64,000 nucleotides of DNA from Streptosporangium lutulentum. GTDB taxonomy: Bacteria; Actinomycetota; Actinomycetes; Streptosporangiales; Streptosporangiaceae. A program made the translations under genes and the position numbers. This document shows, piece after piece, positions 1 to 8,879 of this stretch. The notes beneath the pieces are model-generated. The model did not search any database, had not been told where the DNA came from, and was given only the letters and a program-made list of their open reading frames with translations. Where the stretch lies: positions 9,114,001 through 9,178,000 of the forward strand of contig NZ_JAUSQU010000001.1 of the NCBI RefSeq assembly GCF_030811455.1. The letters run 5' to 3'. The first letter of the stretch is position 1; each line of letters starts with the position of its first letter.

Positions 1-866
<866 letters not shown>

Positions 867-1069
867 AAAGCAATCGTGCTCTGAAGGTCAACCGATGGTG
901 GTTGTCGCTGCGCTCTGTATCCTTCGCCGGGTCCGGAGCAGCGCGTGACCGCTGGGGTTGGTTGGTAGGAGGGCAGTGTTGCCCGCGTCCACTATGTGAT
1001 TCTGAAACAGCAAACACCGCCCCCCACGGCAGAGTTGGTGGGGGTGTGTGGTGTTGATAGTTTCATAGT
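867..1069 (+). other. 23S-5S internal transcribed spacer
   Basis: About 200 nt separate the 23S end from the 5S start. No tRNA cloverleaf is visible. A C-rich/G-rich pairing segment at about 1012-1055 could form a processing stem flanking the 5S precursor. Nothing else is recognised. Confidence 0.7.
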
Positions 1070-1188
1070 GTTACGGCGGTTATGGCGAAGGGGAAACACC
1101 CGGTTACATTCCGAACCCGGAAGTTAAGCTCTTCAGCGCCGATGGTACTGCACCGGGGACGGTGTGGGAGAGTAGGTCGCCGCCGGAC
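1070..1188 (+). rRNA. 5S ribosomal RNA
   Basis: The segment starts GTTACGGCGG and ends CCGCCGGAC, which pair as helix I. It contains the conserved loop segments CATTCCGAACCCGGAAG and GATGGTACTGC, and TGGGAGAGTAGG near the end. Length of about 119 nt is normal for actinobacteria. It follows the 23S gene and closes the rrn operon. Confidence 0.96.
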
Positions 1189-1200
1189 AATCTTTGAGAA

Positions 1201-1230
1201 GGGTCACCCCATGCGGGGTGGCCCTTCTTT
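1201..1230 (+). terminator. rrn operon terminator
   Basis: GGGTCACCCC, loop ATGC, then GGGGTGGCCC form a 10-bp stem with one G-T wobble, followed by TTCTTT. It lies 12 nt after the 5S gene, the expected place for an intrinsic rRNA terminator. Confidence 0.85.
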
Positions 1231-1441
1231 CATTTCCGGCCCCGTTTTGTTCTCCGGGGGCTTTCCCGGGGGTTCCTCGGAGGGTTTTTCCTCTTGGGGT
1301 TTTCCCTGGGGGTTTCCTGGCGGCTTTTTGCCTGCGGATCCACCGCGCGGAGCCGCGGGGTTTCCCTGGGTTTCCCTGGGTTTCCCGGTGGTGTTTATGG
1401 GCTGATCCGGCCGTGTGACGACGGCTCGACGTCGATCGCGG
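1231..1441. repeat. Non-coding spacer with TTTCCCTGGG repeats
   Basis: No credible gene. The stretch is strongly strand-asymmetric (G and T on plus). It carries short repeats of TTTCCCTGGG: one copy at 1301-1310, two tandem copies at 1361-1380 and a third degenerate tandem unit at 1381-1390. ORFs here are low-complexity P/G/F strings and are rejected. Confidence 0.6.
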
Positions 1442-1894
1442 TTATTTCTCGTCCTGGATCGGTGTCTGGGCCTCGACAAAGGCGGCGGCCATGGCCGGCG
1501 TGTCCTGGTACTCCCGCCAGTGCACCGTCTTCCCGTCGCGCACCCTGAGAACCGTGACGAAAGGAGAGGAAGCGCGGCGGCCGGTAGCTTTGATCGTTCC
1601 GACGAGTTCGTACTCGACGACGATCACCTCTTGATCGGTGGTCTCGTGGATGACCGTGTTGCGGACCTCTTCTATGGTGAATTGCCGAACGAAGGCGGCC
1701 CTTTCAGGGGCGGCGAAGTCGAGGAACTTCTCGCGTCCCTCGTAGCGCCGGGTCCTGCCCGGTGGGGCGAAGGGCATTTCGATGATGACATCCTCGGCCA
1801 GGTCCTTCCCGGTGTCCACGCTGTTGTCGAGCCACTGCTGCCGCATGCGCTCGAAGATCTCTCGGGGACCCGGAACGGTGACGGTTTCGGCCAT
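1442..1894 (-). CDS. SnoaL/NTF2-like nuclear-transport-factor-2 fold protein
   Basis: This 150-residue protein has the size and pattern of the SnoaL-like/NTF2 superfamily: an N-terminal helix, the ligand-cone segment with VIIEMPFAPPG, and a C-terminal sheet ending in HWREYQDTPAM. Such proteins are cyclases, isomerases or ligand-binding proteins; the substrate cannot be read from sequence. A GGAAAGGA ribosome-binding site precedes the ATG. It is divergent from a TetR regulator, and two palindromes in the 102-nt gap suggest that this gene is its target. Fold assignment is fairly sure; function is unknown. Confidence 0.85.
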   Translation of the reverse strand: MAETVTVPGPREIFERMRQQWLDNSVDTGKDLAEDVIIEMPFAPPGRTRRYEGREKFLDFAAPERAAFVRQFTIEEVRNTVIHETTDQEVIVVEYELVGTIKATGRRASSPFVTVLRVRDGKTVHWREYQDTPAMAAAFVEAQTPIQDEK

Positions 1895-1919
1895 GGTGGT
1901 CCTTTCCCGGTGAACGACT

Positions 1920-1941
1920 AAGATGAGTCGATACTCATCTT
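1920..1941. promoter_or_regulatory. TetR-type operator 1
   Basis: AAGATGAGT, spacer CGAT, ACTCATCTT: perfect 9-bp arms. The core TGAGTCGATACTCA has the general form of TetR-family operators. It lies between the divergent NTF2-like and TetR genes. Confidence 0.7.
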
Positions 1942-1951
1942 AATGATGATG

Positions 1952-1967
1952 GTGAGTCGAGACTCAC
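1952..1967. promoter_or_regulatory. TetR-type operator 2
   Basis: GTGAGTC GA GACTCAC, 7-bp arms. Its core TGAGTCGAGACTCA differs from operator 1 at one position, and its centre is about 29 bp away, close to three helical turns. Two near-identical sites in one divergent promoter region support binding by the adjacent TetR protein. Confidence 0.7.
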
Positions 1968-1996
1968 TTTGTCAACGTCGCAGGAAGGCCGATCAG

Positions 1997-2650
1997 ATGA
2001 CCTCCTCGAAGCCCTCTCCGGATGCGACGGGAAACTCCGGAGATCCTGGCGGTGCCAAGCCGTTGCGTGCCGACGCCCGACGCAATCGAGAGCGCATCCT
2101 CGCCGCAGCCGAGGTGGCCTTCGCGGAAAAGGGCCCGGCGGCGTCGACCGACGAGGTCGCCGCTCGCGCGGGGGTGGCCATAGGCACGGTTTTCAAGCAC
2201 TTCCCCACCAAGCAGGCCCTGTTGCAGGCCATCATGAAAGATCTTCTCCTCCGGCTCACCCAGGAGGTGGACACGCTTGCCGCCGCCTCCCCTCACGAAG
2301 GGCTCTTCACCTTCATCGCCCGGATGGTCGAGCAGGCGGCACAGAAGAAGACCGTCGTCGGCCTCTTGGCGGAGGCGGGCTTGGCGGAGGCGGGCATCGA
2401 TCTCCAGGTCGCCGACTCGGTGCAGTTGCTGCGCGAGGGCATCGACGTGCTTCTGACGCGCTCCCAGGATGCCGGCGCCGTCCGTGAGGACGTCCGTCTG
2501 GACGAAGTGATCGCCCTTCTCACCGGTGTCTGCCAGGGCGCGCTACACGCCGGCTGGAATCGTGATCTTCAACACCGGACCCTTGCCATCGTCTTTGAGG
2601 GACTCCGTCCGTTCGAGGCCCGCGGAGGTGCGATCGGCCCTTCCTCCTGA
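1997..2650 (+). CDS. TetR/AcrR family transcriptional regulator
   Basis: 217 residues, typical for TetR. The N-terminal DNA-binding region (about residues 28-80) has the family pattern: RERILAAAEVAFAEKG, then VAARAGVAIGTVFKHFPTK with the recognition-helix TVFKHF. The C-terminal ligand domain is helical and not informative about ligand. I chose the ATG at 1997; upstream in-frame starts from 1943 would read through operator 2. It is divergent from the NTF2-like gene and probably represses both genes. Confidence 0.9.
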   Translation: MTSSKPSPDATGNSGDPGGAKPLRADARRNRERILAAAEVAFAEKGPAASTDEVAARAGVAIGTVFKHFPTKQALLQAIMKDLLLRLTQEVDTLAAASPHEGLFTFIARMVEQAAQKKTVVGLLAEAGLAEAGIDLQVADSVQLLREGIDVLLTRSQDAGAVREDVRLDEVIALLTGVCQGALHAGWNRDLQHRTLAIVFEGLRPFEARGGAIGPSS

Positions 2651-2659
2651 ACTCGGCCT

Positions 2660-3121
2660 CTACTCCTGAACCTGGAGCAGGGGTTCGATCCGGTAGGGAA
2701 CCTGGACGGACAGGGCGATCGTGGTGTCCGTACGCTGGACAGCGGGTGAGGCCAGGATGCGGGCGATGATTTCCTGGAGGTCCGGGGTGCTGCGGGCGAC
2801 CACCCGGCAGAGCAGGTCGGACTGGCCGCTGGTGCCGTACACCTCGAGGATCTCCGGCAGTGACTCCAGGATCTGTACCGCCTCGGTCAGGCGCCCCTGG
2901 GCGATCTGCAGGGAGACGAAGGCCAGGATCGGGTAGCCGGCGCCCTCGGGGGTGACCGTGGGGCCGAAGTCGGAGATGACGCCGCGGGCGAGCAACTTCT
3001 CGACGCGGGCCTGCACGGTGCCTCGCGCCACGCCGAGCAGGCGGGCCAGCTCGGTGAGGCCGATGCGGGGGTGGGCGCGCATGGTCACCAGGAGGCGGCT
3101 GTCCAGCTTGTCGAGAGGCAT
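2660..3121 (-). CDS. Lrp/AsnC family transcriptional regulator
   Basis: 153 residues, the usual Lrp/AsnC length. An N-terminal winged helix (LDSRLLVTMRAHPRIGLTEL, then ARLLGVARGTVQARV) is followed by an AsnC-type effector domain from about residue 65. The gene is divergent from phenylalanine 4-monooxygenase with 120 nt between them. Lrp-family regulators often control adjacent amino-acid catabolism genes and respond to the substrate, so phenylalanine or tyrosine is the likely effector. This is inferred from position only. Confidence 0.92.
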   Translation of the reverse strand: MPLDKLDSRLLVTMRAHPRIGLTELARLLGVARGTVQARVEKLLARGVISDFGPTVTPEGAGYPILAFVSLQIAQGRLTEAVQILESLPEILEVYGTSGQSDLLCRVVARSTPDLQEIIARILASPAVQRTDTTIALSVQVPYRIEPLLQVQE

Positions 3122-3183
3122 GGCATCAGATTAGGCGATATGACCAGTGCGGTGCCGGTCCGATCCCGTCCTTCTAGGCGAAT

Positions 3184-3202
3184 CGCGCAGCGAAACTGCG
3201 CG
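3184..3202. promoter_or_regulatory. Candidate Lrp/AsnC operator
   Basis: CGCGCAG, CGAAA, CTGCGCG: perfect 7-bp arms around a 5-nt A-rich centre, in the gap between the divergent Lrp gene and phhA. The form matches the general architecture of Lrp/AsnC sites. Function is inferred. Confidence 0.5.
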
Positions 3203-3241
3203 CTCTTGCCATCGAATCGAGAAATTGCTGTCATTTCCTTC

Positions 3242-4129
3242 ATGTTTGAGGAAGCGCAGTATTTCGCACCGACGGCCACCCGTGACGACGGCACTGTCGA
3301 GGTTGAACTCGCCGCGAGTCATCCTGGTTTCGCTGATCCGGTCTATCGAGCCCGTCGCAACGCGATCGCCGCGCTCGCTGTGAACCATGTGCCCGGCTCC
3401 CCCATCCCGACGGCCGAGTACACCGAGCAGGAGCATGAGGTGTGGGCGCTGGTCAGCCAGGCGCTGGCGGCCAAGCACCGCACCTACGCGACCGCCGAAT
3501 ACGTGGAGGCGACCGGGAGGCTGGGGCTGCCCGCTGAGCGGATCCCGCAGCTTCAGGAGGTCAGCGACCTGCTGGAGCCGTTGACCGGCTTCCGCTACCT
3601 CCCTGCCGCCGGGCTGGTGCCGCTCAGGGACTTCTACGGTGTGCTGGCGGACGGGTTCTTCCATTCCACGCAGTACATCAGGCACCATTCCACGCCGCTC
3701 TACACGCCTGAGCCGGACGTGATCCACGAGGTGATCGGGCACGCCAACGCGCTTGCCTCCGACCGTTACTCGCAGCTCTACCGGCTCGCCGGGGGTGCGG
3801 CGCGAAGGGTCGAGAGCAAGGAGGCGCTGGAGTTCATCTCGAAGATCTTCTGGTTCACGCTGGAGTTCGGTGTGATGACGGACCAGGGCGAGCTGCGGGC
3901 GTACGGCGCGGGCATCCTGTCCTCCTACGGGGAGATCGAGGAGTTCCGCGGCATGGACATCCGGCCGCTGGATCTTGCCGCGATGGGAACCACTCACTAC
4001 GACATCACGAAATACCAGGATGTGCTCTTCCGAGCGGATTCACTGGAGCACCTGGAGGACGTGGTCGGGGGGTTCTGGGCGACCTGCGACGACGAGATCA
4101 TCGCCAAAATGGCAGCCGAGGCTCATTAG
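3242..4129 (+). CDS. phhA: Phenylalanine 4-monooxygenase
   Basis: This non-haem iron, tetrahydropterin-dependent hydroxylase converts phenylalanine to tyrosine, the first step of phenylalanine breakdown. With the ATG at 3242 it is 295 residues, normal for the bacterial monomeric form. The iron ligands of the aromatic amino-acid hydroxylase family are visible: His162 and His167 in PDVIHEVIGHANAL, and Glu208 in FWFTLEFG. The ORF is open further upstream, but an earlier start would overlap the Lrp gene and its operator. No strong ribosome-binding site is seen before 3242, so the start is moderately sure. Adjacent Lrp gene is the likely regulator. Confidence 0.93.
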   Translation: MFEEAQYFAPTATRDDGTVEVELAASHPGFADPVYRARRNAIAALAVNHVPGSPIPTAEYTEQEHEVWALVSQALAAKHRTYATAEYVEATGRLGLPAERIPQLQEVSDLLEPLTGFRYLPAAGLVPLRDFYGVLADGFFHSTQYIRHHSTPLYTPEPDVIHEVIGHANALASDRYSQLYRLAGGAARRVESKEALEFISKIFWFTLEFGVMTDQGELRAYGAGILSSYGEIEEFRGMDIRPLDLAAMGTTHYDITKYQDVLFRADSLEHLEDVVGGFWATCDDEIIAKMAAEAH

Positions 4130-4289
4130 GGCCGGGAGGCCGTCCGATCCCTGACGCATCCCCAAACCGGAGGGCGCGGTCAAGCGCATCCTGACGGCCT
4201 TCCGAGACGGGCGGGGATGCGCGGCGAACGCGCGCTGACAGGTCCCGCCGACCGGCCGGGATCTGTCAGGAACGCTTCAGGCCGAGCCG

Positions 4290-5009
4290 TCAGGAGGTCT
4301 TGTCGACCAGGCGGTACCCCACGCCGCGCACGGTCTGGATCAGCTGATCGTCGGTGTCGCCGAGGCGGGCGCGAAGGCGTTTGACGTGTACGGCGATCGT
4401 GTTGGTCGAGGTGGTGTCGGTGGAGTTCCAGACGTGCCGCATGATCTGCTCGCGGGTCACCGTGCGGTGCGCGTTGCGCATCAGATAGTGCAACAGCTCG
4501 AACTCGCGCAGGGGCAGGTGGACGGTCCGGCCGTCTACCTTCACCTGGTAGGCGTTCACGTCCAGTTCGACCTTGCCGACCGTGAGCGTCCGGCGGATCC
4601 CTGACTCACCGGTGAACGCGGCCTGCACCAGAGGCAAGAGCTCGGGCACCCGGTACGGCCGGGCCACGCATGCGGTGGCCCCGGCCGCGAGTGCCTGTAC
4701 GGCCTGCTGGGCGTGTCCCTCGCCCACACCCAGCAGGACGGGGATCGCCCGCGTCAGCCGTACGGCGCGAATGAACTCCACCGCTCCGATGATCGGCAGT
4801 GAGGCGCTGACGAGGACGACGTCAGGCCGGAGCGCCCCGGCCTGCAACAGGGCCTGGGCGCCGTCGGTGACTCCCATGACCTCGACACCCTCACGTTCGA
4901 GGGCCGCTGCCAGGTCATGAACCAGCACCGCCTCAGGATCGGCCACCAGCAGCATGGGCGCTGTTCGTGTGTCCCCGTTCACATCAAGTGCCGACTGCGG
5001 CTGGATCAC
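4290..5009 (-). CDS. OmpR/PhoB-type response regulator with degenerate receiver
   Basis: 239 residues: a receiver-like domain (about 18-130) and an OmpR-type winged helix (about 142-236) ending in VRGVGYRL. The GTG at 5009 follows GGAGG. The winged helix looks intact, so DNA binding is likely. The receiver has lost key residues: the phospho-acceptor Asp is Ser68 (VVLVSASLP), the acidic pair is Ala23-Asp24, and the conserved Lys is Arg117 (VARPY). It should not be phosphorylated in the normal way. It follows pstB by 20 nt, so is probably the last gene of the pst operon and may tune phosphate responses. It is not called PhoP because a functional PhoP needs the Asp. Confidence 0.9.
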   Translation of the reverse strand: MIQPQSALDVNGDTRTAPMLLVADPEAVLVHDLAAALEREGVEVMGVTDGAQALLQAGALRPDVVLVSASLPIIGAVEFIRAVRLTRAIPVLLGVGEGHAQQAVQALAAGATACVARPYRVPELLPLVQAAFTGESGIRRTLTVGKVELDVNAYQVKVDGRTVHLPLREFELLHYLMRNAHRTVTREQIMRHVWNSTDTTSTNTIAVHVKRLRARLGDTDDQLIQTVRGVGYRLVDKTS

Positions 5010-5029
5010 GCAGATCCTCCAATATCGGT

Positions 5030-5815
5030 TTAGCCGAAGCGACCGGTGATGTAGTCCTCGGTCGCCTTCTGGGAGGGATTGGTGAAGATCCGGGAGGTGT
5101 CGTCCATCTCGACGACGTGACCCGGCTGTCCCTGACCCGCGAGGTTGAAGAAGGCGGTGCGGTCGCTCACCCGTGCCGCCTGCTGCATGTTGTGCGTCAC
5201 GATGATGATCGTGAACTGGCTCTTCAGCTCGGCCATCAGGTCCTCGATCGCCAGAGTGGAGATCGGGTCCAGCGCGGAACAGGGCTCGTCCATCAGGAGA
5301 ACCTCGGGCTTGACCGCGATGGCTCTGGCGATGCACAGCCGCTGCTGCTGGCCGCCGGAGAGGCCGGCACCGGGCTTGTTGAGGCGGTCCTTGACCTCGT
5401 TCCAGAGGTTGGCGGACGTCAGCGACTTCTCGACGATGCCGTCGATCTCGGACTTCGGGTGCTTGCCGTTGAGCCGGAGCCCCGCCGCCACGTTCTCGTA
5501 GATCGACATCGTGGGGAACGGGTTGGGGCGCTGGAAGACCATGCCGATCATCCGGCGCACCGATACCGGTTCGACGTCGGCGGCGTAGAGGTCCTCCCCG
5601 TCGAGCAGGACCTTGCCCTCCACGCGTGCGCCGGGGATGACCTCGTGCATGCGGTTCAGCGTCCGCAGGAAGGTCGACTTGCCACAGCCGGAGGGACCGA
5701 TGAAGGCGGTGATCGACTGAGGCTCGATCGTCATCGAGATGTCCTCGATCGCCTTGTGCTTTCCGTAGTACGCGTCGAGGCCGGAGACTTGGATCTGCTG
5801 GCTCATATTCGACAT
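5030..5815 (-). CDS. pstB: Phosphate ABC transporter ATP-binding protein
   Basis: 261 residues, normal for PstB. Walker A GPSGCGKST, signature LSGGQQQRLCIARA, Walker B VLLMDEPCSALDP and the H-loop IIIVTHNMQQAARVS are all present. PstB supplies ATP hydrolysis for the PstSCAB high-affinity phosphate importer at the membrane. It follows pstA by 6 nt. A second ATG three codons downstream (MSQQIQ) is equally possible as the start because AGGAAGGA abuts the first ATG. Confidence 0.98.
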   Translation of the reverse strand: MSNMSQQIQVSGLDAYYGKHKAIEDISMTIEPQSITAFIGPSGCGKSTFLRTLNRMHEVIPGARVEGKVLLDGEDLYAADVEPVSVRRMIGMVFQRPNPFPTMSIYENVAAGLRLNGKHPKSEIDGIVEKSLTSANLWNEVKDRLNKPGAGLSGGQQQRLCIARAIAVKPEVLLMDEPCSALDPISTLAIEDLMAELKSQFTIIIVTHNMQQAARVSDRTAFFNLAGQGQPGHVVEMDDTSRIFTNPSQKATEDYITGRFG

Positions 5816-5821
5816 TCCTTC

Positions 5822-6697
5822 CTATCGGTCCCTGGCGGGCGAGCGCCATCTGCCAATGAGGCGTGCCGCGAGGTTGAGCAGCATGACGATCAGAATGAGC
5901 GTGAGCGCTCCGGCCCACGCGCGGTCGACCGCGGTGTCCGTCGGACGGACCGCCTGATCGAAGACATAGAGCGGCAACCCCATCTGCGGCCCGTTGAAGG
6001 GGTCGGTGTTGATGGAGTCGGTGAAGAAGACCGTGAGCAGGAGCGGAGCGGTCTCTCCCGCGACACGCGCGATCGCCAGCATGACGCCGGTCGCGATACC
6101 GGCGAACGCGGTGGGCAGGACGACCTTGGTGATCGTCCGCCACTTCGGCACGCCCAGTGCGTAGGAGGCCTCGCGCAGGTCGTTCGGGACCAGCCGGAGC
6201 ATCTCCTCGGCGGAGCGGACCACCGTCGGCATCATCAGGATCGACAGGGCCAGCGCGCCGGCGAAGCCGGAGAACGGCATGCCCAGGACCAGGATCCAGA
6301 AGGCCAGGATGAACAGACCGGAAACGACGGAGGGGATGCCGGTCATGACGTCCACGAAGAAACTGATCGCTCGGCCCAGCCGGCCGCCCTGGCCGTACTC
6401 CACGAGATAGATCGCGGTGAGCAGGCCGATGGGGACCGAGATCAGCGAGGCCAGCAGGACCTGCTCCAGGGTGCCGACGATGGCGTGGTAGGCGCCGCCG
6501 CCGGCGTCCCTGGCGCCGATGTTGCGCATGGAGTGCGTCAGGAACTCGAGGTCGAACCGGGCGAGACCGTTCTTGATCACCATCCAGAGGACCGAGACGA
6601 GCGGTACCACGGCGATGGCGAACGACAGATAGACGAGCGACTGGACGAGCCGGTCCTTGAAGCGCCTGCCGGGAGAGACGCGCTGGATCGTGGTCAT
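5822..6697 (-). CDS. pstA: Phosphate ABC transporter permease PstA
   Basis: 291 residues with six predicted membrane helices and the binding-protein-dependent permease loop around EASYALGVPKWRTITKVVLP. With PstC it forms the phosphate channel. The ATG overlaps the pstC stop by 4 nt (ATGA), indicating translational coupling. Confidence 0.97.
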   Translation of the reverse strand: MTTIQRVSPGRRFKDRLVQSLVYLSFAIAVVPLVSVLWMVIKNGLARFDLEFLTHSMRNIGARDAGGGAYHAIVGTLEQVLLASLISVPIGLLTAIYLVEYGQGGRLGRAISFFVDVMTGIPSVVSGLFILAFWILVLGMPFSGFAGALALSILMMPTVVRSAEEMLRLVPNDLREASYALGVPKWRTITKVVLPTAFAGIATGVMLAIARVAGETAPLLLTVFFTDSINTDPFNGPQMGLPLYVFDQAVRPTDTAVDRAWAGALTLILIVMLLNLAARLIGRWRSPARDR

Positions 6698-7671
6698 GCG
6701 GCGGCTCCCGAGAACTCCTTGCGACGAGCGACGATCAAACGGGCGCCGGTGTTCACGAGCAACGTGATGACGAACAGCACCAGGCCCGACGCGATCAGCG
6801 CGCCGCGCCCGATCGGAGTGGCCTCACCGAATCCGAGGGCGATGTTGGCGGCGATGCTGTTGCCCTGGGGGGTGAGGATCTCGAGGCTGATGCCGAACGT
6901 CGCGGGGAAGATGAGCGCGACGGCGATGGTCTCTCCCATGGCCCGGCCGAGACCGAGCATGGCGGCGCTGATGACGCCGGGACGCCCGAACGGCAGGACC
7001 GCGGTCTTGATCACTTCCCAGCGGGTCGCGCCGAGGGCCAGTGCCGCCTCCTCGTGCATCCTGGGCACCTGGAGGAACACCTCCCGGGAGATCGCCGCGA
7101 TGATCGGCAGGATCATGACCGCGAGCACGATCGACGCCGTCAGCATCGAACGGCCCACGATGAGATCGCCACCGAACAGCGGGATGAATCCCAGGTACTC
7201 GTTGAGGAACTTGGAGGGCCCGTCCATGAACGGGACGAGGAAGGCGATACCCCAGAGGCCATAAACGATGCTGGGAACAGCCGCCAGCAGGTCGATGACG
7301 TATCCCAGGACTCCAGCCATGCGCCGGGGCGCGTAGTGGGAGATGAAGAGCGCCACTCCGATGGCCACCGGCACCGCCATGATCAGTGCGAGGGTCGCGC
7401 TGATCACGGTGCCGAACGCCAGGGCCCCGATACCGAAGACCTGGCTGCTGTTCGGCTCCCAGGTGAGGTCGGTGAAGAAGCTCCCCTTGTTGGCCTGCAG
7501 GGCCGGAATCGCCTCGACGATGAGGAAGACCGCGATGGCCGCCATGATCGCGAGCAGGAGGATTCCGGCGCCCGTGGAGGCGTAGCGGAAGACAACTTCA
7601 CCTCGGCTGCGCCGCGAGGCGGATCGGCTCAGGGCCGATCCGCCGTCGCGGGTACGTACTGGAGTCGCCAT
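6694..7671 (-). CDS. pstC: Phosphate ABC transporter permease PstC
   Basis: 325 residues. A basic cytoplasmic N-terminus (about 35 residues) is followed by six membrane helices, with the permease coupling loop around EEAALALGATRWEVIKTAVLP. It pairs with PstA. The start ATG lies 3 nt after the pstS stop, and the 3' end overlaps pstA, so the operon is tightly packed. Confidence 0.97.
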   Translation of the reverse strand: MATPVRTRDGGSALSRSASRRSRGEVVFRYASTGAGILLLAIMAAIAVFLIVEAIPALQANKGSFFTDLTWEPNSSQVFGIGALAFGTVISATLALIMAVPVAIGVALFISHYAPRRMAGVLGYVIDLLAAVPSIVYGLWGIAFLVPFMDGPSKFLNEYLGFIPLFGGDLIVGRSMLTASIVLAVMILPIIAAISREVFLQVPRMHEEAALALGATRWEVIKTAVLPFGRPGVISAAMLGLGRAMGETIAVALIFPATFGISLEILTPQGNSIAANIALGFGEATPIGRGALIASGLVLFVITLLVNTGARLIVARRKEFSGAAA

Positions 7672-7674
7672 CGG

Positions 7675-8787
7675 CTAGGAGATCGCCTCGACGGCGGTCT
7701 TGACCTTGGCGAGCAGCGTCGCCGGCAGCGGCGCGTAGCCAAGGCCGGTCAGCGCCTGCTGACCTTCGTCGCTGGAGGTGTAGGTGAGGAAGGACTTCAC
7801 CAGCTTGGCGTCCGCGGGCGCCAGGCCCTTCTCACAGGTGATCTCGTAGGTCACCAGGACGATGGGGTAGGCACCGGCGGCCGAGGTGGCGTAGTCGATG
7901 TCCAGCTTGAGGTCGTTGCCCTGGCCGACGACCTGGGCGGCCTCGACCGTCTTGCCGGCGCTCTCCGGGGTCAGCTCGACGAACTCGCCGGAGCCGTTGG
8001 CGACCTTGGCCTTGGCCAGGCTGGAGTTCTCGGCGTAGGAGAGCTCCACGTAGCTGATCGCGCCCGCGACGTCCTTGACCTGCTGCGCGATGCCGTCGGA
8101 GCCCTTGGCGCCCTGGCCCTTGGCCTCGGCGGGCCACGCCTTGGCGGCCTCGTACGGCCACTCGGCGGTCTTGACGAGGAACTTGGTGAAGTTGTCGCTG
8201 GTGCCCGACTCGTCCGAGCGGTGGAACGCCTGGATCGGGGTCGAGGGGAGCGTGGCGTCGGGGTTGTCGGCCTTGATGGCGGCGTCGTCCCACTTGGTGA
8301 TCTTGCTGTCGAAGATGCCGGCGATGGTCTTGGGGGAGAGCTGCAGGCCCTCGACGCCGGGCAGGTTGTAGACAATGGCCACCGGGCCGGTCACCATCGG
8401 CAGGTTGATGGCCTTGCCTGTCTTGCAGCGAGCGTCGGCCTGGGCGGGCTCGCCCTTCTCGTCGTTGAGCGCCGAGTCGGAACCGGCGAAGGAGACGGTG
8501 CCCTGGATGAACGCCTGGACGCCGGCACCGGAGCCGCTGGGCTGGTAGTTGATGCTCACGCCCGCGTTGGCCTGCTGGAAGCTCTTCTTCCATTCGTCCA
8601 TGGCGTTCGCCTGTGCCGAGGAGCCCGCAGCGTTGATCGTACCGCTGAGACCGGCGTCGGAGCCGGCCGAGGCGGCGGCGGGGGCGCTGGAGGTGTCGGT
8701 GCTGGCGGTGTTGTTATCGGTGCCGCACGCAGCGAGCGAGAGCGCGCCGACAAGGGTGACCGCGGCGAGCCGGCCTGCATACTTCAC
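7675..8787 (-). CDS. pstS: Phosphate ABC transporter substrate-binding lipoprotein
   Basis: 370 residues from the GTG at 8787, which follows GGGAGG. The signal peptide ends in the lipobox LSLAAC, so the mature protein is a membrane-anchored lipoprotein with a Ser/Thr/Ala linker. The phosphate-binding fold is shown by INAAGSSAQANAM near the N-terminus, GSDSAL and RSDESGTSDNF. It captures phosphate outside the cell and hands it to PstCAB. A PHO box 71-92 nt upstream predicts induction by PhoP under phosphate limitation. Confidence 0.97.
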   Translation of the reverse strand: MKYAGRLAAVTLVGALSLAACGTDNNTASTDTSSAPAAASAGSDAGLSGTINAAGSSAQANAMDEWKKSFQQANAGVSINYQPSGSGAGVQAFIQGTVSFAGSDSALNDEKGEPAQADARCKTGKAINLPMVTGPVAIVYNLPGVEGLQLSPKTIAGIFDSKITKWDDAAIKADNPDATLPSTPIQAFHRSDESGTSDNFTKFLVKTAEWPYEAAKAWPAEAKGQGAKGSDGIAQQVKDVAGAISYVELSYAENSSLAKAKVANGSGEFVELTPESAGKTVEAAQVVGQGNDLKLDIDYATSAAGAYPIVLVTYEITCEKGLAPADAKLVKSFLTYTSSDEGQQALTGLGYAPLPATLLAKVKTAVEAIS

Positions 8788-8857
8788 GGTTGGGTTCCTC
8801 CCATTAAGTCCTTCAACATTCAGGAGAGTAGGCAGGCAAGATGACTCAAAACCCATA

Positions 8858-8879
8858 TAAAGATGAACGGAAAATGAAT
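8858..8879 (-). promoter_or_regulatory. PHO box upstream of pstS
   Basis: Read on the minus strand there are two adjacent 11-nt direct-repeat units, ATTCATTTTCC and GTTCATCTTTA. Streptomyces PhoP binds pairs of 11-nt units built around GTTCAYYY, and PHO boxes sit at pst promoters. Spacing, orientation and context all fit. Confidence 0.8.

Noticed and set aside
1204..1479. Pro/Gly-rich ORFs after the 5S gene
   Set aside because: They arise from TTTCCCTGGG repeats and the terminator.
5010..6143. Fusion of the response regulator with an upstream 370-residue segment
   Set aside because: The upstream part is a shadow of pstB in another frame; GTG at 5009 with GGAGG is the proper start.
4967..8844. 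Very long plus-strand ORFs (765 and 596 codons) antisense to pst genes
   Set aside because: They are Arg/Asp/Gly/His-rich shadows of real minus-strand genes; the minus-strand frames have full family motifs.
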